DNA of 64,000 nt, from contig JAWMQO010000001.1 in the NCBI GenBank assembly GCA_033283325.1, forward strand, positions 1,426,001-1,490,000. Direction: 5' to 3'. The position numbers were made by a program, and so were the translations under genes. Positions within the stretch are counted from its first letter, which is position 1; each line of letters starts with the position of its first letter. The notes beneath the pieces were generated by a model, which searched no databases, had not been told where the DNA came from, and saw only the letters and a program-made list of their open reading frames with translations. This document shows positions 1-8,318 of this stretch, piece by piece. This DNA comes from Mangrovimicrobium sp033283325. GTDB lineage: Bacteria; Pseudomonadota; Gammaproteobacteria; Pseudomonadales; Halieaceae.

Positions 1-929
1 GCCACTTCAAGCCCCAGGCTTTCGCCAATGCCGCGAATGAACGGCGCCACGGTGAGCGCGGCAAAGAAGCCGTAGACCACCGTGGGCACGCCGGCGAGAA
101 TCTCCAGGATCGGCTTGGTCACCGCCCTGAATTGCTTGCTGGCATACTCCGAGAGGTAGATCGCCGACATCAGTCCTACTGGCACCGCAATCAGCATGGC
201 AACCAGGGAGATCAGCAGGGTTCCCACCAGCAGCGGTACGAAACCGAAGGAGCCGGAAGCCCCGACCTGGTCCGCCCGGATCGCGATCTGCGGGCTCCAT
301 TGCAGGCCGAAGATAAAGTCGGTGACCGGGATCATGTGGAAAAAGCGAACCGCCTCAAACAGCACTGAGAGTACGATGCCCAGGGTAGTGAGTACGGCGA
401 TGAAGGAGCAGGCGAAGAGCAGCCACTTCCAGATGTTCTCGACCTGGTTGCGGGCACGCATGGCCGGACGGACCCGGGTGATAACCAGCAGAGCGCCCAC
501 CACCGCTACCACGCAGACCAGCAGGAGCTTGAGCAGCGAACTGCTTTTCTTGAACGCCAGGTAATGCTCCGCGGCCAGCAGTTGCTCCGGGGACATCATC
601 GCCGCGTCGACACCGCCACCGGCATAGGCCAGTACCTGGTTGTAGTACAGGCCGAGACGGCTATCGCCCATTGACTGCACTTCCGCCGGCAACTCGGCAA
701 TCACCATGCCGCGGATGACCTGGCCTTCCAGGCCCAGCCAGGCAAGCAGCAGTACACAGGCGGGCAGCGCGGCCCACATGGCGGCGAGGTAGCCGTAGTG
801 CTTGGGCAGCGAATGCAGGGTATGGATCCCGCCCTGTGCGGCGCCGAGCTGCCTGGAGCGTCGGCGGCCCAGTGCGAAACTGACGATGCACAGGGCTAGC
901 AGGACAAGTAATACCGTGGGTGTCTGCAT
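1..929 (-). CDS. pstC: Phosphate ABC transporter permease PstC (partial)
   Basis: This is one of the two membrane permeases of the high-affinity PstSCAB phosphate importer. The gene runs off the left edge of the window, so only the first 309 codons are present. The protein begins MQTPTVLL with a membrane helix, then a long N-terminal region of about 150 residues before the permease domain, as in the long PstC forms of many gammaproteobacteria. The final part shows the permease core, with the stretches GVPTVVYGFFAALTVAPF and AVPVGLMSAIYLSEYAS. It lies 83 bp downstream of pstS on the same strand. pstA and pstB are expected beyond the edge. Family assignment is firm; the full length cannot be judged. 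Confidence 0.9.
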   Translation of the reverse strand, partial: MQTPTVLLVLLALCIVSFALGRRRSRQLGAAQGGIHTLHSLPKHYGYLAAMWAALPACVLLLAWLGLEGQVIRGMVIAELPAEVQSMGDSRLGLYYNQVLAYAGGGVDAAMMSPEQLLAAEHYLAFKKSSSLLKLLLVCVVAVVGALLVITRVRPAMRARNQVENIWKWLLFACSFIAVLTTLGIVLSVLFEAVRFFHMIPVTDFIFGLQWSPQIAIRADQVGASGSFGFVPLLVGTLLISLVAMLIAVPVGLMSAIYLSEYASKQFRAVTKPILEILAGVPTVVYGFFAALTVAPFIRGIGESLGLEV

Positions 930-1012
930 GGCGAACTCTTGATTAAAAGCCGCGCCGCATTGAGCGGCGCGGCGGTTACAACATGATAGTCGTGATAGGC
1001 GAAGATCGCCCC

Positions 1013-2155
1013 TTACATCGTCAGGGGCGTCAGGTTCTCTACATCACTCTGCACCTGCTCCAGCTTGTCCTCGGACAGGGGAATCAGGCCGCGCTCGGAC
1101 AGGTAACCGTCCTCGCCCATCGAGCGCTCGGAGACGAACTCCTCGGCGAACTCCTTGATGCCGGGGATACGGCCAACGTGCGCCGCCTTGATGTAGAAGT
1201 AGAGCGGCCGGGAGATCGGGTAGTCACCGTCGGCGATGGTATCGAAGTCCGGCTCGACACCATCGATCAGGGAACCGTGTACCTTGTCGCCATTCTCCTC
1301 GAGGAAGCTGTAGCCGAAGATGCCGAGGGCGCTGGGGTTCGCTTCCAGCTTCTGCACGATCAGGTTGTCGTTTTCACCCGCCTCGATGTAAGCGCCATCC
1401 TCGCGCACGGAATAGGCAATGGTGTGGAAAATATCCTTGCCGGAAGGCGCCTTGCCCTTGTTGGCCTGCAGCGCATCGTAGAGGCTGGCCGGCACGCCCA
1501 GCGCCGCCATGGCCGACTTGATCGCCGCCGGGTCGGCTGCGTCCAGCTTGCTCAGCGCCTTCAGCTCGGGTATCGAGGCCGCGCCGCCACCGAGCGCCAG
1601 CTCGGCGAAGGCATCGCGAGTGCCGGAAGTGGGCGGCGGCCCCAGCACTTCGATCTTGATGGCCGGCAGCGCGGGGTTGACGTCCTTCCAGGTCTGGTTG
1701 GGGTTGGCTACCAGCTTGCCATCGGCGCCGGGCACATCCTTGGCCAGGGCGAGATAAAGTTCCTTCAGGGAGAGTTCGTACTGGGGCGCCTGGCGGGAGT
1801 TGGCCACGGCGATGCCGTCAAAACCTATCAGCACTTCCACCACTTCCTTGACGCCGTTCTTCTGGCAGTCGTCGTACTCGCTTTTCTTGATGCGGCGCGA
1901 AGAGTTGGTGATGTCAGGCGTGCCGGTACCCACACCCTTACAGAACAGTTTGAGACCGCCGCCGGATCCGGTGGATTCGATCTTCGGGGTCTTGAAGCCG
2001 GTGGAGCGGCCAAAGCGCTCGGCAACGACGGTGGCAAAGGGGTAAACGGTGGACGAACCGACGATGCTGACGGTGTCGCGGCCCTGTGCCTGAACCATGG
2101 CGGGAATCACTGCGCTGGCCGCCAGTACCAGTATGCTTGTCAGAGGAAATTTCAC
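1013..2155 (-). CDS. pstS: Periplasmic phosphate-binding protein PstS
   Basis: PstS captures inorganic phosphate in the periplasm and hands it to PstCAB. The 380-residue protein starts with a signal peptide (MKFPLTSILVLAASAVIPAM, likely cut after VQA near residue 23). The mature part shows phosphate-binding loops: SIVGSSTVYPF near residues 30-40, STGSGGG near 61-67 and TSGTRDAF in the middle. The length is typical for the PstS group that ends SDVENLTPLTM. A Pho box with a well spaced -10 lies about 70-100 bp upstream, so strong induction under phosphate starvation is expected. phoU lies upstream and pstC downstream on the same strand. Confidence 0.95.
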   Translation of the reverse strand: MKFPLTSILVLAASAVIPAMVQAQGRDTVSIVGSSTVYPFATVVAERFGRSTGFKTPKIESTGSGGGLKLFCKGVGTGTPDITNSSRRIKKSEYDDCQKNGVKEVVEVLIGFDGIAVANSRQAPQYELSLKELYLALAKDVPGADGKLVANPNQTWKDVNPALPAIKIEVLGPPPTSGTRDAFAELALGGGAASIPELKALSKLDAADPAAIKSAMAALGVPASLYDALQANKGKAPSGKDIFHTIAYSVREDGAYIEAGENDNLIVQKLEANPSALGIFGYSFLEENGDKVHGSLIDGVEPDFDTIADGDYPISRPLYFYIKAAHVGRIPGIKEFAEEFVSERSMGEDGYLSERGLIPLSEDKLEQVQSDVENLTPLTM

Positions 2156-2221
2156 GTGGAAAGGGCTCCCTTCTACTTGCGGTTGGGTGGCTTTGGGCGT
2201 TTTCAGCCCAGATCGCCGGCC

Positions 2222-2254
2222 AGTCTAGCGGCGAATTGTTACCGTTTTGTTACA
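2222..2254 (-). promoter_or_regulatory. Pho box and -10 element upstream of pstS
   Basis: Read on the minus strand, two PhoB half-sites TGTAACA and GGTAACA are separated by AAAC (positions 2254-2237). This is the 7-4-7 layout of a Pho box. Nine bases later comes TAGACT (2227-2222), which fits a -10 box at the distance seen in PhoB-activated promoters, where the box replaces the -35. The same 7-4-7-9 layout recurs upstream of phoB in this window, which strengthens both calls. Confidence 0.8.
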
Positions 2255-2302
2255 TCGGCAAGCCATTGATTTTTATATATTTTTAAATATTTTTACGGGC
2301 GA

Positions 2303-3025
2303 TCAGTCCTTGCTGACCTTGTCCATGAATTCTTCCAGCGACTTATGGTGACGGACATCCCTGCCCCGCACAAGGTAGATCACGTGCTCGGCGATGTTGG
2401 CGGCGTGATCGCCTATCCGTTCGAGGCTGCGCAGGGCCCACATTTCATTGAGCACCGCGCCGATATCGCGGGGATCTTCCATCATGAAGGTCACCAGGGA
2501 GCGCATCGCACTGCCGTATTCCTTGTCGACGTCGTTATCCTCTTTCACCACCTGGATCGCCTGCTCCAGGTCCAGCCTGGCAAAGGCATCGAGGGCCCGG
2601 CGCAAGAGTGCTGCCACATGCATGCCAATCGCTCGCACCTCTACGTAGTTGGTCGGCGACACGTTTTCCTCGACCAGGCGCAGGGCCTGGCGCGCCACCT
2701 TGGTGGCCTCGTCGCCGATGCGTTCGATATCGGTATTGATCTTGATGACGGTGATGATGAGCCGCAGGTCGCTGGCGGCGGGCTGCCGCCGGGCGAGAAT
2801 AGTGGCGCACTCGTCGTCGATGCGCATCTCCATCTCGTTGACTTCGTGGTCCTTGTGGATGATTTCCTCGGCGACGCCGGAATCCCGGGTTACCAATGAC
2901 TCGACTGCAGCGTGAAGCTGCCGCTCCACCTTGCCGCCCATTTCCAGCAGGTGGCTCTTCACCTCGTCGAGTTCGGCATTGAACTTCTCGGAGATGTGAT
3001 GCTTGTAGTCGTCCTGTTTCAACAT
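2303..3025 (-). CDS. phoU: Phosphate signalling protein PhoU
   Basis: PhoU connects the Pst transporter to the PhoR kinase and keeps PhoR off when phosphate is plentiful. The 240-residue protein is all-helical and has the two PhoU repeats; the metal-binding signatures NTDIERIGDEATKVA (first repeat) and LRSLERIGDHAANIAEHV (second repeat) are visible. The length matches the family. The gene follows phoR by 14 bp and precedes pstS. In many bacteria phoU is the last gene after pstB, so the order phoB-phoR-phoU-pstS is a variant seen in some marine gammaproteobacteria. No separate promoter is obvious, so co-transcription with phoBR is likely. Confidence 0.95.
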   Translation of the reverse strand: MLKQDDYKHHISEKFNAELDEVKSHLLEMGGKVERQLHAAVESLVTRDSGVAEEIIHKDHEVNEMEMRIDDECATILARRQPAASDLRLIITVIKINTDIERIGDEATKVARQALRLVEENVSPTNYVEVRAIGMHVAALLRRALDAFARLDLEQAIQVVKEDNDVDKEYGSAMRSLVTFMMEDPRDIGAVLNEMWALRSLERIGDHAANIAEHVIYLVRGRDVRHHKSLEEFMDKVSKD

Positions 3026-3039
3026 CGCCTGATTCTCCT

Positions 3040-4308
3040 TCAGCGTTGCCCTGGAAACACCAGGGTAAAGGTACTGCCCCTGCCCAGCTTGCTGTCAATT
3101 TCCAGGCGGCCGCCGTGTGCCGCCGCCACGTGTTTGACAATCGCCAGGCCCAGACCGGTTCCGCCGGTAGCCGACGAACGACTGTCGTCCACGCGGTAGA
3201 AACGCTCGGTGAGACGGGGTATGTGTTCCGGGTCGATCCCGGCGCCCTCGTCGCGCACTGCCAGGCGGTAATCATCGCCTCGTCGGGTCCAGCTGGCAAC
3301 CACCGGGCTCCCCTCCCGGCCGTATTTATAGGCATTTATCACCAGGTTCGAGACGGCGCTGTACAACTCGCGGTAGTCGCCCTGTATGCGCTCGCCACAA
3401 CCCAGCTCCAACTGTAGCGGATTATCCGGGTGCAGGTTGGAAATTTCATCCTGTAATTCGTACAACAGGGTGGACATGTCCACCTGCTCGCTCTTGTCCT
3501 CGCGCTCGGTGGTTTCGATGCGGGTCAGCCAGAGCAGGTCCTTGAGCATGGATTCCATGCGTTCCGCCTGCCCCGCCATCTGTTCGAGGGCGCGGGTATA
3601 GGCGGGTGGCAGCTTGCTGGTATCCGCCAGCAGGGTTCCCAGGTAACCAGTGATAACCGTAAGTGGTGTACGCAACTCGTGGGAAACATTACCGACAAAA
3701 TCCCGGCGCATACGCTCGGTCTGCACCCTGTCGGTCACGTCGCGGATGAAGAGCAGTGTGTCGCCCTCGGCAAAGCGGGTCGCCACCAGCATCAGGTGCA
3801 CCTTGCTGTCGCCACTGGTCTGGAAGTTCAGGGGCTCGCGGTAATCCCCGGCGTTGATGTACTGGTGGAATTCGGGGGCCCGCACCAGGTTGGTCACCAC
3901 CTGGCCCACGTCCTGTGGGTAGCGCAGGCCGAGGAGTTTGCGTGCGGCTTCGTTACTCCAGCGAATCGTCGTGCCGCCCTCGAGCATGACCACCGCATCG
4001 CGCATGGCGGCGAAGGAATCGAGCAGGTAGTCGACGGTCGACTGCAGTTGCTTGAGGGCGGAGCTGGACTTGCGTTCGTGGCGGTAGATCTTGCCGACGA
4101 TGTCGGCCCAGACGCCGTGCACATCCGGCACCGGGTGGGAGGTGTCACTGAGCCAGCGTGCGACCAGCCAGGCCTGGTGGGAGGAGGCAATCAGCATCAC
4201 CACCGCCGCGACCAGCACCCCCGACAGCGCGTGCCCGAAGTACCAGCCGACTACAATCCCCGCCAGCAGGGCCATCGTTGCGTGACTGAATGACGTAAGC
4301 CACTTCAC
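3040..4308 (-). CDS. phoR: Phosphate-regulon sensor kinase PhoR
   Basis: PhoR is the membrane histidine kinase that phosphorylates PhoB when phosphate is scarce. The 422-residue protein has two hydrophobic segments at residues 10-50, a PAS region around residues 95-190, and the catalytic core. The H-box reads FVGNVSHELRTPL with phospho-acceptor His210. The N-box (NLVINAYKYG), the G1 box (DEGAGI) and the G2 box (GTGLGLAIVKH) follow. There is no large periplasmic domain, as is usual for PhoR, which senses through PhoU/Pst. It lies 21 bp downstream of phoB and 14 bp upstream of phoU. Confidence 0.95.
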   Translation of the reverse strand: MKWLTSFSHATMALLAGIVVGWYFGHALSGVLVAAVVMLIASSHQAWLVARWLSDTSHPVPDVHGVWADIVGKIYRHERKSSSALKQLQSTVDYLLDSFAAMRDAVVMLEGGTTIRWSNEAARKLLGLRYPQDVGQVVTNLVRAPEFHQYINAGDYREPLNFQTSGDSKVHLMLVATRFAEGDTLLFIRDVTDRVQTERMRRDFVGNVSHELRTPLTVITGYLGTLLADTSKLPPAYTRALEQMAGQAERMESMLKDLLWLTRIETTEREDKSEQVDMSTLLYELQDEISNLHPDNPLQLELGCGERIQGDYRELYSAVSNLVINAYKYGREGSPVVASWTRRGDDYRLAVRDEGAGIDPEHIPRLTERFYRVDDSRSSATGGTGLGLAIVKHVAAAHGGRLEIDSKLGRGSTFTLVFPGQR

Positions 4309-4329
4309 GCGTGTACCCCTCGGCGCAAA

Positions 4330-5031
<702 letters not shown>

Positions 5032-5067
5032 GCCTGCAAGTGTTCCTCTTCAGGTTGATGTGCAGGT

Positions 5068-5100
5068 ATTACATGATGAAATTATGACATGCAGGTTACA
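5068..5100 (-). promoter_or_regulatory. Pho box and -10 element upstream of phoB
   Basis: On the minus strand the half-sites TGTAACC and TGTCATA are separated by TGCA (5100-5083). Nine bases further lies TGTAAT (5073-5068), which fits a -10 box. A start site near 5061 would leave a leader of about 30 bases before the phoB start codon. Layout and spacing are the same as at pstS. Confidence 0.82.
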
Positions 5101-5181
5101 AAAGTGCCTTATTAGTAATATCTTGCACTATCCGTGGCGACTTACCTGCTATTTCCCCTGATTCAGGCTCGCAGCCGCTTC

Positions 5182-5295
5182 GCGTGGACAGGTGAGAGGC
5201 TATTGGAACACGCCAAAAAGCTTACATCCATGTACAGGCTCGGTCGGCGACGTCCTGTCGCCTCACGGTTCCAATAGCCTCTCACCTGTACACGC
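5182..5295. repeat. Large intergenic hairpin repeat
   Basis: Two 28-base arms (5182-5209 and 5268-5295) are complementary except at one position; 22 consecutive pairs are perfect. They enclose a 58-base loop that itself contains a small stem, GGCGAC-GTCCT-GTCGCC (5247-5263). It lies between phoB and korB, which are both on the minus strand. The stem lacks a following T-run, so it is a poor intrinsic terminator. It resembles dispersed palindromic repeats common between genes in marine gammaproteobacteria. Its loop does not match the hairpin family at 32-34 kb. Confidence 0.8.
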
Positions 5296-5390
5296 TGCGC
5301 CCCACCTCATGGAGCGCTATCAGCCCTTAACTGCCCACCAAATTGGGCCTGGCAAAGATACGCTGCCCACCCCAGTTGTGGCCAAGGTGC

Positions 5391-6443
5391 TCAGCGCAGG
5401 CTGGCGTTGATGTTTTTCAGCACCTGGTTGCCGGGGCAGAGGTCTTCTTCCGTCATGGCATTCAGCGGCCTGCGGGAGGTCTCCAGGGCTTCGTGCAGGT
5501 CCCGGGAGTTCTTGTCGAGGTAGATCAGGCCGGTGAGGATTTCGCCGGCGCTGCGGTGGCGTTCCATGGCCATCAGGGCCGAGCTGCGGTCGAAGGGGTC
5601 GAGGTCCTCGGAGAGCTTGTAGAGGTGGATGGAGGAGCCGTCGTGCAGGGTCACTTCGTGGCTGTAGCCGGGCTGGTAGTCGGTGGTGATTTCCTTGTGC
5701 ATGGGCACGAAGTCGACGGTGCCGGTAGCTTCGGAGTGCTCGCGGACGAACTCGTAGCTCTTGGTGGAGCCGGGGTTGTTGTTGAAGGTCACGCAGGGCG
5801 AGACCACGTCGATCAGGGCGAAGCCGCGGTGGGACATGGCGGCCTTGATCAGCGGTACCAGCTGTTCCTTGTCGCCGGAGAAACTGCGGGCGACGAAGGT
5901 GGCGCCGAACTGCAGTGCAGCGGCGCAGAGATCCATGGAACCGAAGGGGTTGGGGTCGCCTTTCTTGCTGACCGAGCCTTCGTCGGCGGTGGCGGAGTCC
6001 TGGCCCTTGGTCAGGCCGTAGCAACCGTTGTTCATGACGATGTAGACCATGTTCAGGTTGCGGCGGGCGACGTGGGCGAACTGGCCCATGCCGATGGAGG
6101 CGGTGTCGCCATCGCCGGAGACCCCGAGGTACATGAGGTCGCGGTTGGCCATGGCTGCGCCGGTCACTACCGAGGGCATGCGTCCGTGTACGGAATTGAA
6201 GCCGTGGGACTTGCCGAGGAAGTAGGTCGGCGTCTTGGAGGAGCAGCCGATGCCGGAGAGCTTGGCGATCCTGTGCGGCGCGATGGACAGCTCGTGGCAG
6301 GCGCGGACGATGGCGCCGGAGATGGAATCGTGGCCACAGCCGGCGCACAGGGTGGAAATCGCGCCCTCGTAGTCAGCGGTGGTGAAGCCGAGGTCGTTGA
6401 GCGGCAGCTTGGGGTGGCGAAACTTCGGTACCTGGTAACTCAT
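5391..6443 (-). CDS. korB: 2-oxoacid:ferredoxin oxidoreductase, beta subunit
   Basis: This is the thiamine-diphosphate subunit of a 2-oxoacid:acceptor oxidoreductase, most likely acting on 2-oxoglutarate and forming succinyl-CoA while reducing ferredoxin. The 350-residue protein has the TPP motif GDGDTASIGMGQ (residues 111-120) ending in NN near 138-139. Four cysteines (C33, C36, C67 and C217) are placed as expected for the subunit's [4Fe-4S] cluster. It starts 3 bp after the alpha subunit stop, so the two are translated together. Substrate is inferred from family similarity; 2-oxoglutarate is favoured over pyruvate. Confidence 0.85.
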   Translation of the reverse strand: MSYQVPKFRHPKLPLNDLGFTTADYEGAISTLCAGCGHDSISGAIVRACHELSIAPHRIAKLSGIGCSSKTPTYFLGKSHGFNSVHGRMPSVVTGAAMANRDLMYLGVSGDGDTASIGMGQFAHVARRNLNMVYIVMNNGCYGLTKGQDSATADEGSVSKKGDPNPFGSMDLCAAALQFGATFVARSFSGDKEQLVPLIKAAMSHRGFALIDVVSPCVTFNNNPGSTKSYEFVREHSEATGTVDFVPMHKEITTDYQPGYSHEVTLHDGSSIHLYKLSEDLDPFDRSSALMAMERHRSAGEILTGLIYLDKNSRDLHEALETSRRPLNAMTEEDLCPGNQVLKNINASLR

Positions 6444-6446
6444 GGC

Positions 6447-8318
6447 TTATTCTCCGGCGGCCTTTTCGTGAAGTACGGCCGCTTCCCGGGGTTCGTCTTC
6501 CGCATCGGGCAGTTGCATGCGGATCTGCTTGCGGATATTGCGGGCGCTGATCGGCGTGCCATCGAAGCACAGCACTGATTTCAGCTTGTCCGGGCCCAGT
6601 TCGAATTCGGCCATCAGCAGGGTGCGCAGTTGCGCATCGCGGTTCTGCTCGATGACGAAGACCCGTTCGTGGGAGTGCAGGAAGTCTTCCACTTCCTCAT
6701 TGAACGGGAAGGCCCGTACCCGCATGGCGTCGAGGTGAATGCCCTCTTCCTGCAGATAATCCAGGGCCTCGGTAGAGGACTGTTCGCTGGTGCCGTAGTA
6801 AAGCACCGCGAGGTCGGTTTTCTGCTTCGCCAGGGTGATTTCCGGCCCGGGTACGTGCTCCTTCATCGACTCCCACTTGCGCATCAGGCGCAGCATGTTG
6901 CGCTCGTAGGCCTCGCCCTTCTCGGTGTACACCGCGTATTCGTCGCGCGAGGTGCCGCGGGTAAAGAAGGCCCCCCGATCCGGGTGGGTGCCGGGGTAGG
7001 TCCGGTAGCAGATACCGTCGTTGTCCACGTCGAGGTAACGGCCGAACTCGATACCGTCTTCCAGCTGCTGCTCGGTGACGACCTTGCCGCGGTCGTACTT
7101 GCGCTGGTCGTCCCATTCCAGCGGCGGGGACATGTTGTCATTCATGCCGAGGTCGAGGTCGGTCATCAGGATGATCGGTGTCTGCAGGCGCTCGGCGAGA
7201 TCGAATGCCATCGCGGAGAAATCGAAACACTCTTTCGGCGTGGAGGGGAACAACAGCACGTGTTTGGTATCGCCGTGGGAGGCGTAGGCGCATGAAAGCA
7301 CGTCGCCCTGTTGGGTGCGCGTCGGCATGCCCGTCGAGGGGCCGGCGCGCTGCACGTCCACCAGCACGGTGGGAATCTCGGCGAAATAGGCAAGGCCGAG
7401 GAATTCACTCATCAGGGACACGCCAGGACCGGAAGTCGCAGTGAAAGCCCGGGCGCCATTCCAGCTGGCGCCAATCACCATGCCGATGGCAGCGAGTTCG
7501 TCCTCCGCCTGCACGATGGCGTAATTGCGCTGGCCTGTACCCGGATCGATGCGCATGCGCCGGCAGTATTTTTCGAAGGCATCAACCACGGAGGTCGAGG
7601 GCGTGATCGGGTACCACGCGGCGAAAGTCGCGCCGCCGTAGATGGCGCCGAGGCCGATGGCGGTGTTGCCGTCGAGCAGGATGTTGTCACCAACAGCGTC
7701 AGCGGTCTGCACGCGAATGCCCAGCGGGCACTCGAAATTGGCCTTGGCGTACTGGTGGCCGAGTTCCAGGGCGTGGATGTTCGGCAGGATGAGTTTTTCC
7801 TTGCCCTTGAACTGGTCCGCGACGGTATCGGTGATCACCTTGAAATCCATGTCCAGCAGCGCGGCGAGCGCGCCGACATAGATGACGTTCTTGAACAGCT
7901 GGCGCTGGCGCGGGTCCTTGTACTGCTCGTTGCAGATCGTGGTCAGCGGGATGCCGATGATGTTCACGTCGTCCCGCACCAGGCGCAGGTCCAGCGGCTT
8001 GGTGTTGTCGTAGATGAAGTAACCGCCGGGCGCCACTTCGCGGATATCCTCCGCCATGCTCTGCGGGTTCACCGAGAGCGCGATGTCGACACCGCCACGG
8101 CGACCGAGGTAACCCTTCTCGCTGACCCGCACCTCGTACCAGGTGGGCAGGCCCTGGATGTTGGAGGGAAAGATATTCTTCGGGCTCACCGGCAGGCCCA
8201 TGCGGAACAGGGCCTTGGCGAAGAGGTTATTGGCGCTGGCGGAGCCGGTACCGTTGACGTTGGCGAACTTGATGACGAAGTCGTTGACCGACTCGATTCG
8301 CTTTACTGACGACTTCAT
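6447..8318 (-). CDS. korA: 2-oxoacid:ferredoxin oxidoreductase, fused gamma-alpha subunit
   Basis: This 623-residue subunit joins an N-terminal gamma domain (about residues 15-190, including GTGSASANNL and GRRGGVDIA) to an alpha pyrimidine-binding domain (from about 215, including YPITPSTSVVDAF and ATSGPGVSLMSE). It binds CoA and completes the TPP active site with KorB. The start is the ATG at 8318, because it overlaps the upstream stop codon as ATGA; a longer open frame upstream of it lies inside the neighbouring gene. The gamma-alpha fusion is typical of the KorA type in aerobic bacteria. Confidence 0.87.
   Translation of the reverse strand: MKSSVKRIESVNDFVIKFANVNGTGSASANNLFAKALFRMGLPVSPKNIFPSNIQGLPTWYEVRVSEKGYLGRRGGVDIALSVNPQSMAEDIREVAPGGYFIYDNTKPLDLRLVRDDVNIIGIPLTTICNEQYKDPRQRQLFKNVIYVGALAALLDMDFKVITDTVADQFKGKEKLILPNIHALELGHQYAKANFECPLGIRVQTADAVGDNILLDGNTAIGLGAIYGGATFAAWYPITPSTSVVDAFEKYCRRMRIDPGTGQRNYAIVQAEDELAAIGMVIGASWNGARAFTATSGPGVSLMSEFLGLAYFAEIPTVLVDVQRAGPSTGMPTRTQQGDVLSCAYASHGDTKHVLLFPSTPKECFDFSAMAFDLAERLQTPIILMTDLDLGMNDNMSPPLEWDDQRKYDRGKVVTEQQLEDGIEFGRYLDVDNDGICYRTYPGTHPDRGAFFTRGTSRDEYAVYTEKGEAYERNMLRLMRKWESMKEHVPGPEITLAKQKTDLAVLYYGTSEQSSTEALDYLQEEGIHLDAMRVRAFPFNEEVEDFLHSHERVFVIEQNRDAQLRTLLMAEFELGPDKLKSVLCFDGTPISARNIRKQIRMQLPDAEDEPREAAVLHEKAAGE

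Noticed and set aside
983..2269. 428-codon open frame on the plus strand across pstS
   Set aside because: It is antisense to a clear PstS gene. Long antisense frames are common in GC-rich DNA, and the translation resembles no known protein.
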